Positions 53,239 through 61,916 of a stretch of DNA of 64,000 bases are shown in pieces (the stretch's first letter is position 1; each line of letters starts with the position of its first letter). A program made the translations under genes and the position numbers. The stretch is from Shimia sp. R10_1 (GTDB lineage: Bacteria; Pseudomonadota; Alphaproteobacteria; Rhodobacterales; Rhodobacteraceae): NCBI RefSeq assembly GCF_017744095.1, contig NZ_JAGHQX010000007.1, positions 207,586-271,585 of the forward strand. Reading direction: 5' to 3'. The notes below the pieces were generated by a model. It was not told the DNA's origin. It saw nothing but the letters and a program-made list of their open reading frames with translations, and did not search any database.

Positions 53239-54237
53239 ATGACTTCAAAAATACTTCCAGTCACTTTGTTCAGTATGGCCGTCGCGACCATTTGCTTGAG
53301 CTGCTTCGGACAATCACTGCAAGCCCAAAGCGCCCCAGAACCGCTTTCCCCACCCGCAATTGAGGTGCAAATTCCTGAGAGCACCGTGGATACCGCTGAG
53401 CGACCTGAAGCACTGGCAGACGTACAACAGCAGGCGATCACCACAAACGAGAATGGCGCAGCAGAAACCCCTTTGCCCGAATCCGCCCTGCCTGATCAGC
53501 TTGAGAACGCAGACACTTCAAGCACCACGCCTGAGGAAACACCGCCCATATTGGCAGAAACCGTAGAGACGGATCCGATTACGAACGCGACACAACGCGC
53601 ATTCAAGTTTCTCGCTGATGGTGGCCCTTCAATCTGGGCGATTGCAGCACTCTCTGTCGCGACCGTCGCTTTGATACTTTGGAAAGTCTGGCGCTTGGCC
53701 TTGATCGGCGCCTGGTCAAAAGGCAAGGCCCGGCGCGCGCTTGATGCATTTGAACAAGGTGATGCCCAGAGCGCATTAACGTTTGTGCGTGCGCGACGCG
53801 GTTTGCGCTCACGCGTGGTCGCGGCGGCCATAGAAGCGCGACTTACTCTACCAGAAGACGCAGCACGGGAAGAAACCGTTCGCGTCGCAAAACGCAACCT
53901 CGGAGAAGCTTCATCCGGGCTGCGCGCGCTTGAACTGATCGCAACAATTGCACCTCTTCTCGGGTTGCTTGGCACAGTTTTAGGCATGATTGCAGCGTTC
54001 CAAGCTCTGCAAGAAAGCGGCAGCCAAGCAGACCCTTCACAACTCGCAGGCGGCATTTGGGAAGCGCTTCTCACTACTGCTGCCGGCATGGCCGTGGCCA
54101 TCCCAGCCTCCGCAGCTCTCACCTGGTTTGAAGCTGTTCTGGATCGCATGCGTCGCGATGTGGAGGATGCCGCTGCAAGAATTTTTGTCTATCAGCGCGA
54201 TCGCATAGAGACTGCGCAACAACTCGCGGCGGAATGA
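53239..54237 (+). CDS. exbB: ExbB-type proton channel subunit (MotA/TolQ/ExbB family)
   Basis: This inner-membrane protein has about 332 residues when started at MTSKILPVTLF. It has a cleavable signal peptide and an acidic, proline-rich periplasmic segment of about 90 residues before the first core helix (SIWAIAALSVATVALILWKVW). The ExbB core follows with ALELIATIAPLLGLLGTVLGMIAAFQALQ and AGGIWEALLTTAAGMAVAIPASAALTWFEAVLDRM. With ExbD and TonB it converts proton flow to force on outer-membrane receptors. The N-terminal periplasmic extension is the long form known in some proteobacteria. First gene of a four-gene operon. Confidence 0.93.
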   Translation: MTSKILPVTLFSMAVATICLSCFGQSLQAQSAPEPLSPPAIEVQIPESTVDTAERPEALADVQQQAITTNENGAAETPLPESALPDQLENADTSSTTPEETPPILAETVETDPITNATQRAFKFLADGGPSIWAIAALSVATVALILWKVWRLALIGAWSKGKARRALDAFEQGDAQSALTFVRARRGLRSRVVAAAIEARLTLPEDAAREETVRVAKRNLGEASSGLRALELIATIAPLLGLLGTVLGMIAAFQALQESGSQADPSQLAGGIWEALLTTAAGMAVAIPASAALTWFEAVLDRMRRDVEDAAARIFVYQRDRIETAQQLAAE

Positions 54238-54252
54238 TCTGGAACAACCACG

Positions 54253-54630
54253 ATGGTATTCGCAGACTCCAGAACACGGCGACGAAAGCCAAGCTTAACA
54301 CCCATGATTGATGTGGTGTTTTTGCTCCTGGTTTTCTTCATGCTGGCCTCTCGATTTGGCATCGATCAAGTGCTGCCCATGCCTCTGGCCTCAGGGGGCG
54401 GAGACTTCACCGGAAAACCAAGGTTGGTGGACGTCTTACCCGACGGGCTAAGATTGAATGGCATCGCAATTTCCGAAGCCGATCTCGGCTCAGGCTTGGC
54501 AGAGCTCATGGACGAAAAAAGCGATGCGATCATCTTGCGCAGTTCTGACGGAGCCACAGTTCAACGCGTCATCGCGACATCTGAGTTGCTGCGTGCGGCA
54601 GGCTTCAAGGCAATTGTACTGGTGGAGTGA
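54253..54630 (+). CDS. exbD: ExbD-type subunit, copy 1
   Basis: This 125-residue membrane protein has one helix at about residues 17-36 (MIDVVFLLLVFFMLASRFG) carrying the proton-path Asp in PMIDVVF, and a small periplasmic domain. It lies 15 bp after exbB and 6 bp before a second exbD. The two copies differ in sequence, so the complex may contain both or use them for different partners. Confidence 0.93.
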   Translation: MVFADSRTRRRKPSLTPMIDVVFLLLVFFMLASRFGIDQVLPMPLASGGGDFTGKPRLVDVLPDGLRLNGIAISEADLGSGLAELMDEKSDAIILRSSDGATVQRVIATSELLRAAGFKAIVLVE

Positions 54631-54636
54631 TCAAAT

Positions 54637-55023
54637 ATGATGGATTTTGCACCAGAGCCGCGCCGCCAACGCGCCGAGTCTATTGTCCCCATGATCAATG
54701 TCGTGTTCTTGCTCCTGATCTTCTTTCTGATGACGGCAAAGCTCTCCCAACCTGATCCCTTCGAAGTCACCCCACCCGTCGTGGTACAGGGTGCACCTCC
54801 GCAAGATGATGCCGCGCTCTACGTTGGGAAAAACGACCAGCTACAGTTTCGGGACACCAAAGGCGAAGCCGTTTTCGAAAGCCTTGCTCTGATCAGCAAA
54901 ACACATCCAACTTTACAGGTACGCATCGACGCGGCACTCGATGGAGACGTTCTGGCACGCGTCATGGCGCGGCTCGCTACGTCGGGGTTTCGCAACATAG
55001 AAGTCGTGGTTGACGTCAAATGA
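54637..55023 (+). CDS. exbD: ExbD-type subunit, copy 2
   Basis: This 128-residue membrane protein has the helix MINVVFLLLIFFLMTAKL. Where copy 1 and typical ExbD have the proton-carrying Asp (PMIDVVF), this copy has Asn (PMINVVF). If read correctly, it cannot take part in proton transfer at that site and may act as a structural or regulatory partner. Its stop overlaps the tonB start (ATGA). Confidence 0.9.
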   Translation: MMDFAPEPRRQRAESIVPMINVVFLLLIFFLMTAKLSQPDPFEVTPPVVVQGAPPQDDAALYVGKNDQLQFRDTKGEAVFESLALISKTHPTLQVRIDAALDGDVLARVMARLATSGFRNIEVVVDVK

Positions 55024-56021
55024 AACGACTTTTCGAGTTTTGCATTTTTGTCGCCTTGGCCGCGGGTATGCACATCATGCTTGCCCTGAAGGGGCCAGAC
55101 ACCGGTGGCGCCACGGGTGGGGCCGGTGGCGAAGCCTATATCACGCTGGCCGGCGCTTCCGCGCAGATCGAAACCGTTCTCGAAGAATGGACCCGTCCCC
55201 CAGCGGTACAAGACGTGCTAGACCTCGAACAACCCAGTTTTGATACCCCCGAAGCAGCTCCTGTGGCGGTGCTCGAAATGGACCATGCGCCACGTGCGAC
55301 GCTCACAATCGCTGCACTCGCCCCATCTGCTCCCCCGAAAGCGCCAGACGTAAGCGCACTTCAAAGTCCGATAACACCACCGCCAGCGATGGCATCGCCA
55401 GCTTTGCAAATGCAACCGACAACGCCAGACAGTCAACCTGACAAACCGGCCAGCAAGCAAGACGCAAGACCTGCGCCGCAATCACAACCGAGGCCGAAGA
55501 CGCCCGTCATAGAGGCAGCTCTGGTTACTCCAACCTCGCCGCCGCCACCGGATCCTGCGCCCGCACCTAAGAAAAAGACGCAGACCAAAACCGCCAAGCC
55601 CAAGAAAGATGCCCAACGCGCAGATAAGGCTCAGAAAGCCTCGGCAGGCTCCACGGCGCAGAAGGCCGCAGGCAGCGGTGGCGGATCAGAAGCGGGCACA
55701 TCAGGCAAGGTCAACGCACTGGGGAAAGGCCAATCCGCAAAGCTGAAAGCTATCTGGGGCAGCAAAATCCAAGCGCGCATTGAGCGCAACAAACGCGCCC
55801 CTCGAGGTGAAAAAGGATCTGCTGTCGTCCAAATCCGCATGTCCGTTGCTGCGGATGGGCGGCTGGTCGCCGTGTCAGTGGCAAAATCATCAGGCATCGC
55901 AGCGTTTGACACGGCCGCACTGCAGGCCGTCAAACGTGCGAAACGTTTTGCAAAAGCGCCCAAAAAGCTCCCACAAACCAATCATGGATTTATTTTTAAG
56001 ATGCGGTTCAACATCCGCTAG
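55020..56021 (+). CDS. tonB: TonB energy-transducing protein
   Basis: This 333-residue protein is anchored by an N-terminal helix (FCIFVALAAGMHIMLALKG). A long proline/lysine/alanine-rich periplasmic spacer follows (about residues 90-230, with SPPPPDPAPAPKKKTQTK). The C-terminal TonB domain (about 245-333) contains GEKGSAVVQIRMSVAADGRLVAVSVAKSSGIAAFDTAALQAVKRAKRF. It contacts the TonB box of outer-membrane receptors. The start lies within the end of exbD copy 2. Confidence 0.94.
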   Translation: MKRLFEFCIFVALAAGMHIMLALKGPDTGGATGGAGGEAYITLAGASAQIETVLEEWTRPPAVQDVLDLEQPSFDTPEAAPVAVLEMDHAPRATLTIAALAPSAPPKAPDVSALQSPITPPPAMASPALQMQPTTPDSQPDKPASKQDARPAPQSQPRPKTPVIEAALVTPTSPPPPDPAPAPKKKTQTKTAKPKKDAQRADKAQKASAGSTAQKAAGSGGGSEAGTSGKVNALGKGQSAKLKAIWGSKIQARIERNKRAPRGEKGSAVVQIRMSVAADGRLVAVSVAKSSGIAAFDTAALQAVKRAKRFAKAPKKLPQTNHGFIFKMRFNIR

Positions 56022-56198
56022 TGCCGGTTTGCTGCGTTGTAACACATCGCGTTTTGTGTCCGCCAATTGCGCCACGCAGTAGGGAAACGGTGTTTCTCGC
56101 AACCGAAACCTACCGGTGCTAACACAATCCAATCACAAAGGGTGTACAATCCGGTGAAGCTCTTTTTTAGTGCGTTTATTTGATCAGCCCTTAGCAAC

Positions 56199-56705
56199 AT
56201 GAGCCAAATGACCCTTTCTTCTGATAAACATCCGTCCGAACTCAGTAATCAGGAGTTTTTTGGCAATGAGGACCCTGACATCGCTTACAGCAGAGTTTGG
56301 TTTTACATTCTGAAAAGTCAGCGAAAATTCTACGCGCAGTTTGCCCAAGCTCTTAAGAAGGAAGGCCTCGGCGACCCAGTATGGTATGAAATCCTGTTTG
56401 AAATCGCTCAAACAGGAGACAAAGGCAAACTCATGGGGGAAATTGAACACAAACTCATGATACCCCAGTATACAATTTCCCGCCAAATTGGGCGCATGGA
56501 AAACGCCGGCTTGATTTACCGCGAATTCATAGCGGATGGTCGCCGCAAACAACTGCTGTTTCTCACCGAGCTTGGAAAACAAAGGCTGGATATTGTTTGG
56601 CCAATTTACCTCAGGACTTTGAAGGCTGAAATGGAGCCGCTTCTGAGCACAGACGACGCCTATGATTTGGCACGTTTCTTACTTAGGCTGCTGCCAGACA
56701 AATGA
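56199..56705 (+). CDS. MarR-family transcriptional regulator
   Basis: This 168-residue regulator has a central winged helix-turn-helix (GKLMGEIEHKLMIPQYTISRQIGRMENAGLIYREFIADGRRKQLLFLTELGKQRL) flanked by dimerisation helices, as in MarR. It lies between tonB and the convergent receptor gene and may control uptake genes nearby; palindromes over the receptor and DUF4856 promoters are candidate sites. The effector is unknown. Confidence 0.93.
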   Translation: MSQMTLSSDKHPSELSNQEFFGNEDPDIAYSRVWFYILKSQRKFYAQFAQALKKEGLGDPVWYEILFEIAQTGDKGKLMGEIEHKLMIPQYTISRQIGRMENAGLIYREFIADGRRKQLLFLTELGKQRLDIVWPIYLRTLKAEMEPLLSTDDAYDLARFLLRLLPDK

Positions 56706-56706
56706 A

Positions 56707-56733
56707 AAAGGCCCCGCTAAGAGCCGGGCCTTT
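56707..56733. terminator. Bidirectional terminator between MarR and receptor genes
   Basis: The arms AAAGGCCC (56707-56714) and GGGCCTTT (56726-56733) pair perfectly. On the minus strand the stem runs into five T, which ends the receptor transcript; the plus-strand T-run is short (TTTCAC). Confidence 0.85.
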
Positions 56734-56760
56734 CACTAAATCTGACTGTATTGTACTGGA

Positions 56761-58725
56761 TTAGAACTTGGCAACAGCTTGAATAACGATGGTGCGTCCT
56801 GGTTCCTTGATCGCGCTAAAACCAGCATAGTCGCCACCATAGCTGGCACGATCGGCATAATCCTCGTCAAAGACGTTCAAGATCTCCGCACGGAAGGTCA
56901 GGTTCTCTGCTGCCGGGGGAGAGTATTCGGCGAACAGGTTGAGAACCTGATAGCCATCAAGCTTCTGTGTCCCCGCAGCTGACGCGTAGTCCGGGCTATA
57001 ATCCAGCGCGACGTCAAGGCTTCCGCCCACAAGCATATTCGCTTGTGGGATGCGTTGCTGGACCTCCAAAGCGAGGATCTGCCCCAAGGGCGCTGCATAG
57101 TCGACGATATCGCCAGACGCCACGAGGTTGTCGTCACGTTTCACTTCTGAGTTGGAGTAGGTAAAGCGCGCGCCTCCAAGATCCCAGTTATAGGAAGCAT
57201 ATAGATTGAAGCCTTCGCTGGAAAAATCAAAGTTCCCATCGAATTCGCGCGCATCTTTCACATCTGTCTTGAAGATCTCACCACCCGCGCTGAACGCGCC
57301 TGAAGTCCAATCCAGACCCAGGTTAATGTTCTGGGCGCGCGCGCTGTCCAATGAGGCATAATCCCAGGGCCCACCAAACATCGGGATGGTGCGGAAAAAC
57401 TGATATCCATCTTCGATCTGCAGGCCACCAAACACATTGGAGTAGCCACCGCGCAACGAGAGGTTATCATTTACTGCATAGATGGCCGATGCATTCCCGC
57501 TGATACCGCTGTAGTCATCTTCGAAACCACCTTCCCCTTCAAAATTCTGGAAGTCAGCTCTTAGACCCGTCGAAATCTTCCAACGCTCGGTTGGCTCGAA
57601 ACGTGCTTGCGCAAAAATACCAATATTACGTGCATTTTCCTGCAAAGAGGGCACCGTCTCATCCCAGTACTCGCCTTTGCGATCATAGAAATCGAAACCG
57701 GCGACAATTGTGTTGGTTTCAGACAGATGGAATGTGTTCTGAAGCTTTGCAGAAAGTGTGCTGGTTTCAGTGTTGCTTTGGTTGAAAATGGCGGCAGCGA
57801 TTTGGCTCTCTGAATAGCCCAACACGACCTCCGGATCCCACATGCCGCTGCCATTTGTCAGACTGTAGTTAAACGACAGATTGGTCCGTTCAGTGTCATA
57901 ACGAATTAGTGGTCGCGCACTGTTCCCAAAGTTTGCGCGCTGATTGCGCAAAGCATCATCGACGAGTTTCTGCGCGGAAACTTCGAAACGATGCCCGCTA
58001 TCGGACTCATATGCTGCCTTCAGCAGACCCGTCTGAAGATCAGCCTGTGTGCCCAACGCTTCTTCGCCAGAACCGTCTTCATAATTCTCACCAGTAGCGG
58101 AACGCCCGTACAACAGGATCTCCCAACCGTTTTTGACCGCACCTACGGTCAACGCTCGATTGAACGTTTCGCCGTTGTCGGCATACCCAAGACGGATATC
58201 ACCGCCAAACGTCTTGCCTTCAGCCACAACATCCGTTGCGTCTTTGGTTTCCATAATCACGGCACCCGCGACAGCATTGGGCCCGGTATCAGCCGCCGCA
58301 ACACCAGGGTCGACACGGACAAACTTCAGCAGCCCAGGATCAAATACATTGGCGCTCGCGTGGTGGAAAACACGATTGTTCTGCAGTACGCCATCCATGG
58401 AAACGACAAGGTTGAGCATGTCGATGCCATTCACAAAAATCTTCTGCGCAACTGGGATCGCCCCGCCAACGGAAACGTTCGCAACACCCGCAAAGACATC
58501 TTTCATGTCACCAAGGCGCGCGCGCTCCATCTCAGCATCAGCAACATAAACAGACGCACCGCGGTCAGCGGCCCCCTGCTGCTCATCTTGCGATTCCACT
58601 GTAATAGGATCCAGAGTGAAATACTCATCCTCTAAGTCTTGGGCAAGTGCACTCCCTGCGGGAAACGTCAGTGCTGCACATGTACCCAACAGAAATCCGC
58701 GAACATTTTTTTGTGAAATCATCAT
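56761..58725 (-). CDS. TonB-dependent outer-membrane receptor
   Basis: This receptor has about 654 residues. A signal peptide ends at SALAQ. A TonB-box-like segment (LDPITVES) is followed by the plug (ASVYVADAEMERARLGDMKDVFAGVANVSVGGAIPVAQKIFVNGIDMLNLVVSMDGVLQ) and a beta barrel that ends in the aromatic residue Phe (IQAVAKF), as expected for Omp85-dependent assembly. Likeness is greatest to heme/siderophore receptors, but the ligand is not set. I favour ATG at 58725, since GGAG lies just upstream and the ATG at 58743 has no ribosome-binding site. It is convergent with the MarR gene. Confidence 0.93.
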   Translation of the reverse strand: MMISQKNVRGFLLGTCAALTFPAGSALAQDLEDEYFTLDPITVESQDEQQGAADRGASVYVADAEMERARLGDMKDVFAGVANVSVGGAIPVAQKIFVNGIDMLNLVVSMDGVLQNNRVFHHASANVFDPGLLKFVRVDPGVAAADTGPNAVAGAVIMETKDATDVVAEGKTFGGDIRLGYADNGETFNRALTVGAVKNGWEILLYGRSATGENYEDGSGEEALGTQADLQTGLLKAAYESDSGHRFEVSAQKLVDDALRNQRANFGNSARPLIRYDTERTNLSFNYSLTNGSGMWDPEVVLGYSESQIAAAIFNQSNTETSTLSAKLQNTFHLSETNTIVAGFDFYDRKGEYWDETVPSLQENARNIGIFAQARFEPTERWKISTGLRADFQNFEGEGGFEDDYSGISGNASAIYAVNDNLSLRGGYSNVFGGLQIEDGYQFFRTIPMFGGPWDYASLDSARAQNINLGLDWTSGAFSAGGEIFKTDVKDAREFDGNFDFSSEGFNLYASYNWDLGGARFTYSNSEVKRDDNLVASGDIVDYAAPLGQILALEVQQRIPQANMLVGGSLDVALDYSPDYASAAGTQKLDGYQVLNLFAEYSPPAAENLTFRAEILNVFDEDYADRASYGGDYAGFSAIKEPGRTIVIQAVAKF

Positions 58726-58793
58726 CAGCTTCACAATCTCCATTTTGAGTTTGCTCTGGCTGCTTCAGATCGAGTCCGAAAGTCTGGCTAAGA

Positions 58794-58838
58794 TCAAGCA
58801 GGCTATAGGTGTCATGTTCTTCACATGCAATTGCATGT
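58794..58838 (-). promoter_or_regulatory. Receptor promoter overlapped by a perfect 16-bp palindrome
   Basis: ACATGCAATTGCATGT at 58823-58838 is its own reverse complement. On the minus strand its TTGCAT forms a -35 box, followed after 17 bp by TATAGC as a -10 box. A repressor on the palindrome would block polymerase at the receptor gene. Candidates are the MarR protein or a metal regulator. Confidence 0.6.
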
Positions 58839-59222
58839 TTTGATCAGAGCGCATTCTGCGTCTTTTTTGCATCAAGAAACAACCGCCACCCAAAAAACCA
58901 AAGAAGAGAAAACGGCACAGTTAAAGTTAATTAAAGCCTTCAATAGCTTGTTTTATAACCATAAATAAAAACTCTTAAAGTAAATCTTCTGCTGTAAAAC
59001 ACTCTAGAAACAAAGGCTGAGCTATGGTCCTGTCAGGCCCGATCAAGCCAATCGGGGTCATCGTATCGCAACGCATATCCTGATTTTGGACCAGGTGAAA
59101 TTCAACTTGGACACTGCGCCAACTTCCGACCGGTCCGTTCTCCGAATACAAATCACGCATTCCGTTTTACTGGCGGCCAGGCATTCTTCGAAGAATGAGC
59201 CACTTAGAAAGCTGGCAAGTCC

Positions 59223-59256
59223 TTGACATACAATCCTCATTACTTGATTAGATCAA
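59223..59256 (+). promoter_or_regulatory. DUF4856 gene promoter with palindrome over the -10 box
   Basis: A consensus -35 TTGACA at 59223-59228 is followed after 17 bp by GATTAG at 59246-59251. The palindrome TTGAT-TAG-ATCAA at 59244-59256 covers the -10. The leader then runs about 50 bp to the ATG. The arrangement suggests repression; the sequence differs from the receptor palindrome, so a second regulator is possible. Confidence 0.55.
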
Positions 59257-59305
59257 TCGGGATTTATCTGATGAAAATCATCGGCTTTTTTTGGAGGAAA
59301 CGCGC

Positions 59306-60706
59306 ATGATCAAATCCACCCTGAAACTTTCCACCGCTCTTGCAGTCTTTCTTGCAGCATCTGCCGCAACAGCAGACACCTACGGCCCGTTCCCTGTCAC
59401 CGTGAAAGGCTATGAAGGGGACAAAACCAATTCTGTTTCCTACTCCGGCCAAATCGCTCGTCATGCTCTGCACGACAGCCTGAAAAAAGCCGCTGCCAAA
59501 GGCAATGGCGGTGCAAACGCGGCAGAAATCGAAGCCATGCTGCTCGCATACTTCAATGGCTCTGACGATGATCTTGCGATTGTGGCACCAGCTTCCAAAG
59601 ACGGCTACCCTGTGAAGCAGTCAACGGTAAACGCGATTTCATCTGGCAAGAACATCTCCGGGAAATTCTATGACGGCGCGATGCCTGCGTGGCCGGGCAA
59701 TGTCAGCGGGAAAGAAGCCGTGTTGCACATGATCAAACACGCGGCACAGTCCGATAGCGGGTTTGACGCAGAGAATGGCTATGACTGGGGTCAGGTGATC
59801 TCCAAGTACACCATGGGCGCCATGATGTATAACCAAGCTGTCGACAACTATCTGGACGAAAAGCTGGACGCCGACAACAAACCAAACGACAAGCCTTACA
59901 AAGAAGGCGCCTACTATACCGGGAAAGAACACTCCTGGGATGAGGCATTTGGATATTGGGGCGGCCCTGCGCACACCCTCAGCCTGAGCCCGGAACAGGC
60001 ATACAGCATCGCCAAGCAAAAAGATCTGGCTGCGGCCGATGCCAACGGCGATGGCATGGTAGACCTTAAGTCAGAGCACGTGTTTGGCCCTGCCTACTAC
60101 GCTGCGGGCGCAGACAAAGGCGGCACCAAGTCCACCGACTACATGCACACCATCATGCGCGCCTTCATCGATGGTCGTCAGCTCATCGCAGACGCCAACG
60201 GCGAAGCCCTGACAGATGAACAACGCGCTCAGCTGAAAGGCTATGCGGAAGTCATCGAAAGCAACTGGGAAAAAGTGCTTGCTGAGGCGACCTTCAAATA
60301 TGCGGGTTCTGTCTACAAAGACATCGCCAAAATGGGTGAGCTGGAAGGCGAAGAGCTGGCCAAAGCATATCGCAACTATGTGAAGCACTGGGGTGAGCTG
60401 AAAGGCTTCGCCATGGCGCTGCAGACCGGCAAAAACAACCTGGGCGCAACCGCGACCGAGCTCAACAACCTGATCGGCTACGGTCCTGTGACACTGGACA
60501 ACACCTATGTGACAGGCATTGACGCAGACGGAAACTTCCTGCGCGAGCGCCGTAAAACCTGGGCAGACTACCAACTGCAAATGCTGGAAACCCAGAAGCT
60601 TCTGGCTGACACCTTCGGCCTGAAGTCCCGCGCCAATGACGCATTGGCGGATCTGGAAACGCTGGCTGGCAAGCTGAACTCTGCAGACAGCGCAGAAACA
60701 GACTAA
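59306..60706 (+). CDS. Secreted DUF4856 protein
   Basis: This 466-residue protein starts behind GGAGGAAA with a signal peptide cut after ATA (residue 22). The family phrases are YSGQIARHALHDSLKKAA and, at residues 205-220, GKEHSWDEAFGYWGG. The HSWDEAF motif recalls the metal-binding motif of imelysin-type (EfeO/M75) proteins. A loop DANGDGMVDLKSE at about residue 249 resembles an EF-hand/dockerin calcium loop. DUF4856 has no known function. Its place beside a TonB system and a receptor suggests a periplasmic or surface role in metal handling. Confidence 0.82.
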   Translation: MIKSTLKLSTALAVFLAASAATADTYGPFPVTVKGYEGDKTNSVSYSGQIARHALHDSLKKAAAKGNGGANAAEIEAMLLAYFNGSDDDLAIVAPASKDGYPVKQSTVNAISSGKNISGKFYDGAMPAWPGNVSGKEAVLHMIKHAAQSDSGFDAENGYDWGQVISKYTMGAMMYNQAVDNYLDEKLDADNKPNDKPYKEGAYYTGKEHSWDEAFGYWGGPAHTLSLSPEQAYSIAKQKDLAAADANGDGMVDLKSEHVFGPAYYAAGADKGGTKSTDYMHTIMRAFIDGRQLIADANGEALTDEQRAQLKGYAEVIESNWEKVLAEATFKYAGSVYKDIAKMGELEGEELAKAYRNYVKHWGELKGFAMALQTGKNNLGATATELNNLIGYGPVTLDNTYVTGIDADGNFLRERRKTWADYQLQMLETQKLLADTFGLKSRANDALADLETLAGKLNSADSAETD

Positions 60707-60750
60707 GACACGCGCGGCGGCATCCATAGGGTGCCGCCCACTCTTTCTTC

Positions 60751-61743
60751 ATGGATCTGATACAGTCCCTCACACCCTTTGTTTCTGATTTCGCCGACCC
60801 GAAGAAACGGATCTTTGTCGGTTATCTTGGGTTGTCGGTTCTGATCGCTTTCCTATGGCTCGTCTTTGTAAAACGACAGTCTCTTCAGAATGCATTCTCA
60901 CGTGTGTTTGATCGGCGGGTTTTCTTCTCGAAATCGTCGATGGCGGACTACCAAATATTCCTGATCAACCGCGTATTTACTCTGTTTGTATCACCGCTCC
61001 TGATCACACAGGTTGCGATCGCAACTTCGATCTATTTTACCTTGCACAAGCAAAGCTTCATAAGTCCGGGCTTTTTTGAAGATGCAAGCAAACCCCTGGT
61101 CGTTGCAGGGTTCTCCCTCACCCTTTTTCTGGCAGATGATCTAACGAAATACTTCCTGCATCGCTGGATGCACAAATGGCCCCCGCTTTGGGCCATCCAC
61201 AAGGTACATCACTCTGCAGAGACTCTGACACCGATCACCGTTTATCGCGTACACCCGCTCGAAGGGGTCCTATACGCGCTGCGCAGCGCATTTGCACAAG
61301 GTCTAGTCCTGCCAATCTTCATTTTTGCGTTTGGCAAAACCGTGGACCTTTACACTGTTGTCGGGGTGAACGTGCTGGTTTTCCTGTTCCACGTCACCGG
61401 CTCAAACCTACGGCATTCCCACATCAACATCAGCTATTGGCCCTGGCTCGAACGTATTTTGATTTCGCCCGCACAACACCAGCTCCACCATTCGACAGCC
61501 GAAAAGCACTTTGACAAGAATTTTGGCGCTGCACTCGCACTCTGGGACTGGTGTTTTGGGTCTCTTCACCTGTCTGAAAAAGACGACGATCTCACCTTCG
61601 GGCTGCCACAAGAAGAAGCAAGTGCTACAAACTTGGCAGATATCTATCTCCGCCCTTTCCGGGATACATGGCGCTATTGTCTCCGCCGCTATCACCGCTT
61701 GGGACGCGCGCACCAGAAACAGACATCCCCAGGGACTGATTAA
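60751..61743 (+). CDS. Sterol desaturase / fatty acid hydroxylase superfamily protein
   Basis: This 330-residue membrane protein has hydrophobic helices at about residues 28-50, 80-100 and 115-130. Three His clusters expected to bind a diiron centre are present: FLHRWMHKWP, HKVHHS and HINISYW/QLHHST. It would insert oxygen in or desaturate a lipid. The start lies 45 bp after the DUF4856 gene, so both may be co-transcribed and linked to iron supply. The substrate is unknown. Confidence 0.92.
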   Translation: MDLIQSLTPFVSDFADPKKRIFVGYLGLSVLIAFLWLVFVKRQSLQNAFSRVFDRRVFFSKSSMADYQIFLINRVFTLFVSPLLITQVAIATSIYFTLHKQSFISPGFFEDASKPLVVAGFSLTLFLADDLTKYFLHRWMHKWPPLWAIHKVHHSAETLTPITVYRVHPLEGVLYALRSAFAQGLVLPIFIFAFGKTVDLYTVVGVNVLVFLFHVTGSNLRHSHINISYWPWLERILISPAQHQLHHSTAEKHFDKNFGAALALWDWCFGSLHLSEKDDDLTFGLPQEEASATNLADIYLRPFRDTWRYCLRRYHRLGRAHQKQTSPGTD

Positions 61744-61916
61744 CTCTGCACGCGATCGATACCGAAGGCGCAAGATGCGCCTGGCCCTGCTTATTTCCGC
61801 TACAACATCGTCCACACAGTGGCAGCAAAAAAACACGTTTTCTATCGGCGGCAGAGGACAACTCATGCCGCCAAAATCACGCCTCTACGTTCAGCCTTTT
61901 CGGCATCCTGATCGGA

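Larger units (their letters stand above)
58744..59305. other. Divergent regulatory region between receptor and DUF4856 genes
   Basis: The 560-bp region carries two predicted promoters with palindromes (listed separately) and an AT-rich centre. A 61-codon reading frame on the minus strand at 58975-59160 (MRDLYSENGPVG) has no start signal or known likeness; it could be a remnant or chance. Confidence 0.5.

Noticed and set aside
58975..59160. 61-codon minus-strand ORF between receptor and DUF4856 genes
   Set aside because: No ribosome-binding site or recognised likeness, and it lies in a region better explained by two promoters. Kept only as a note.
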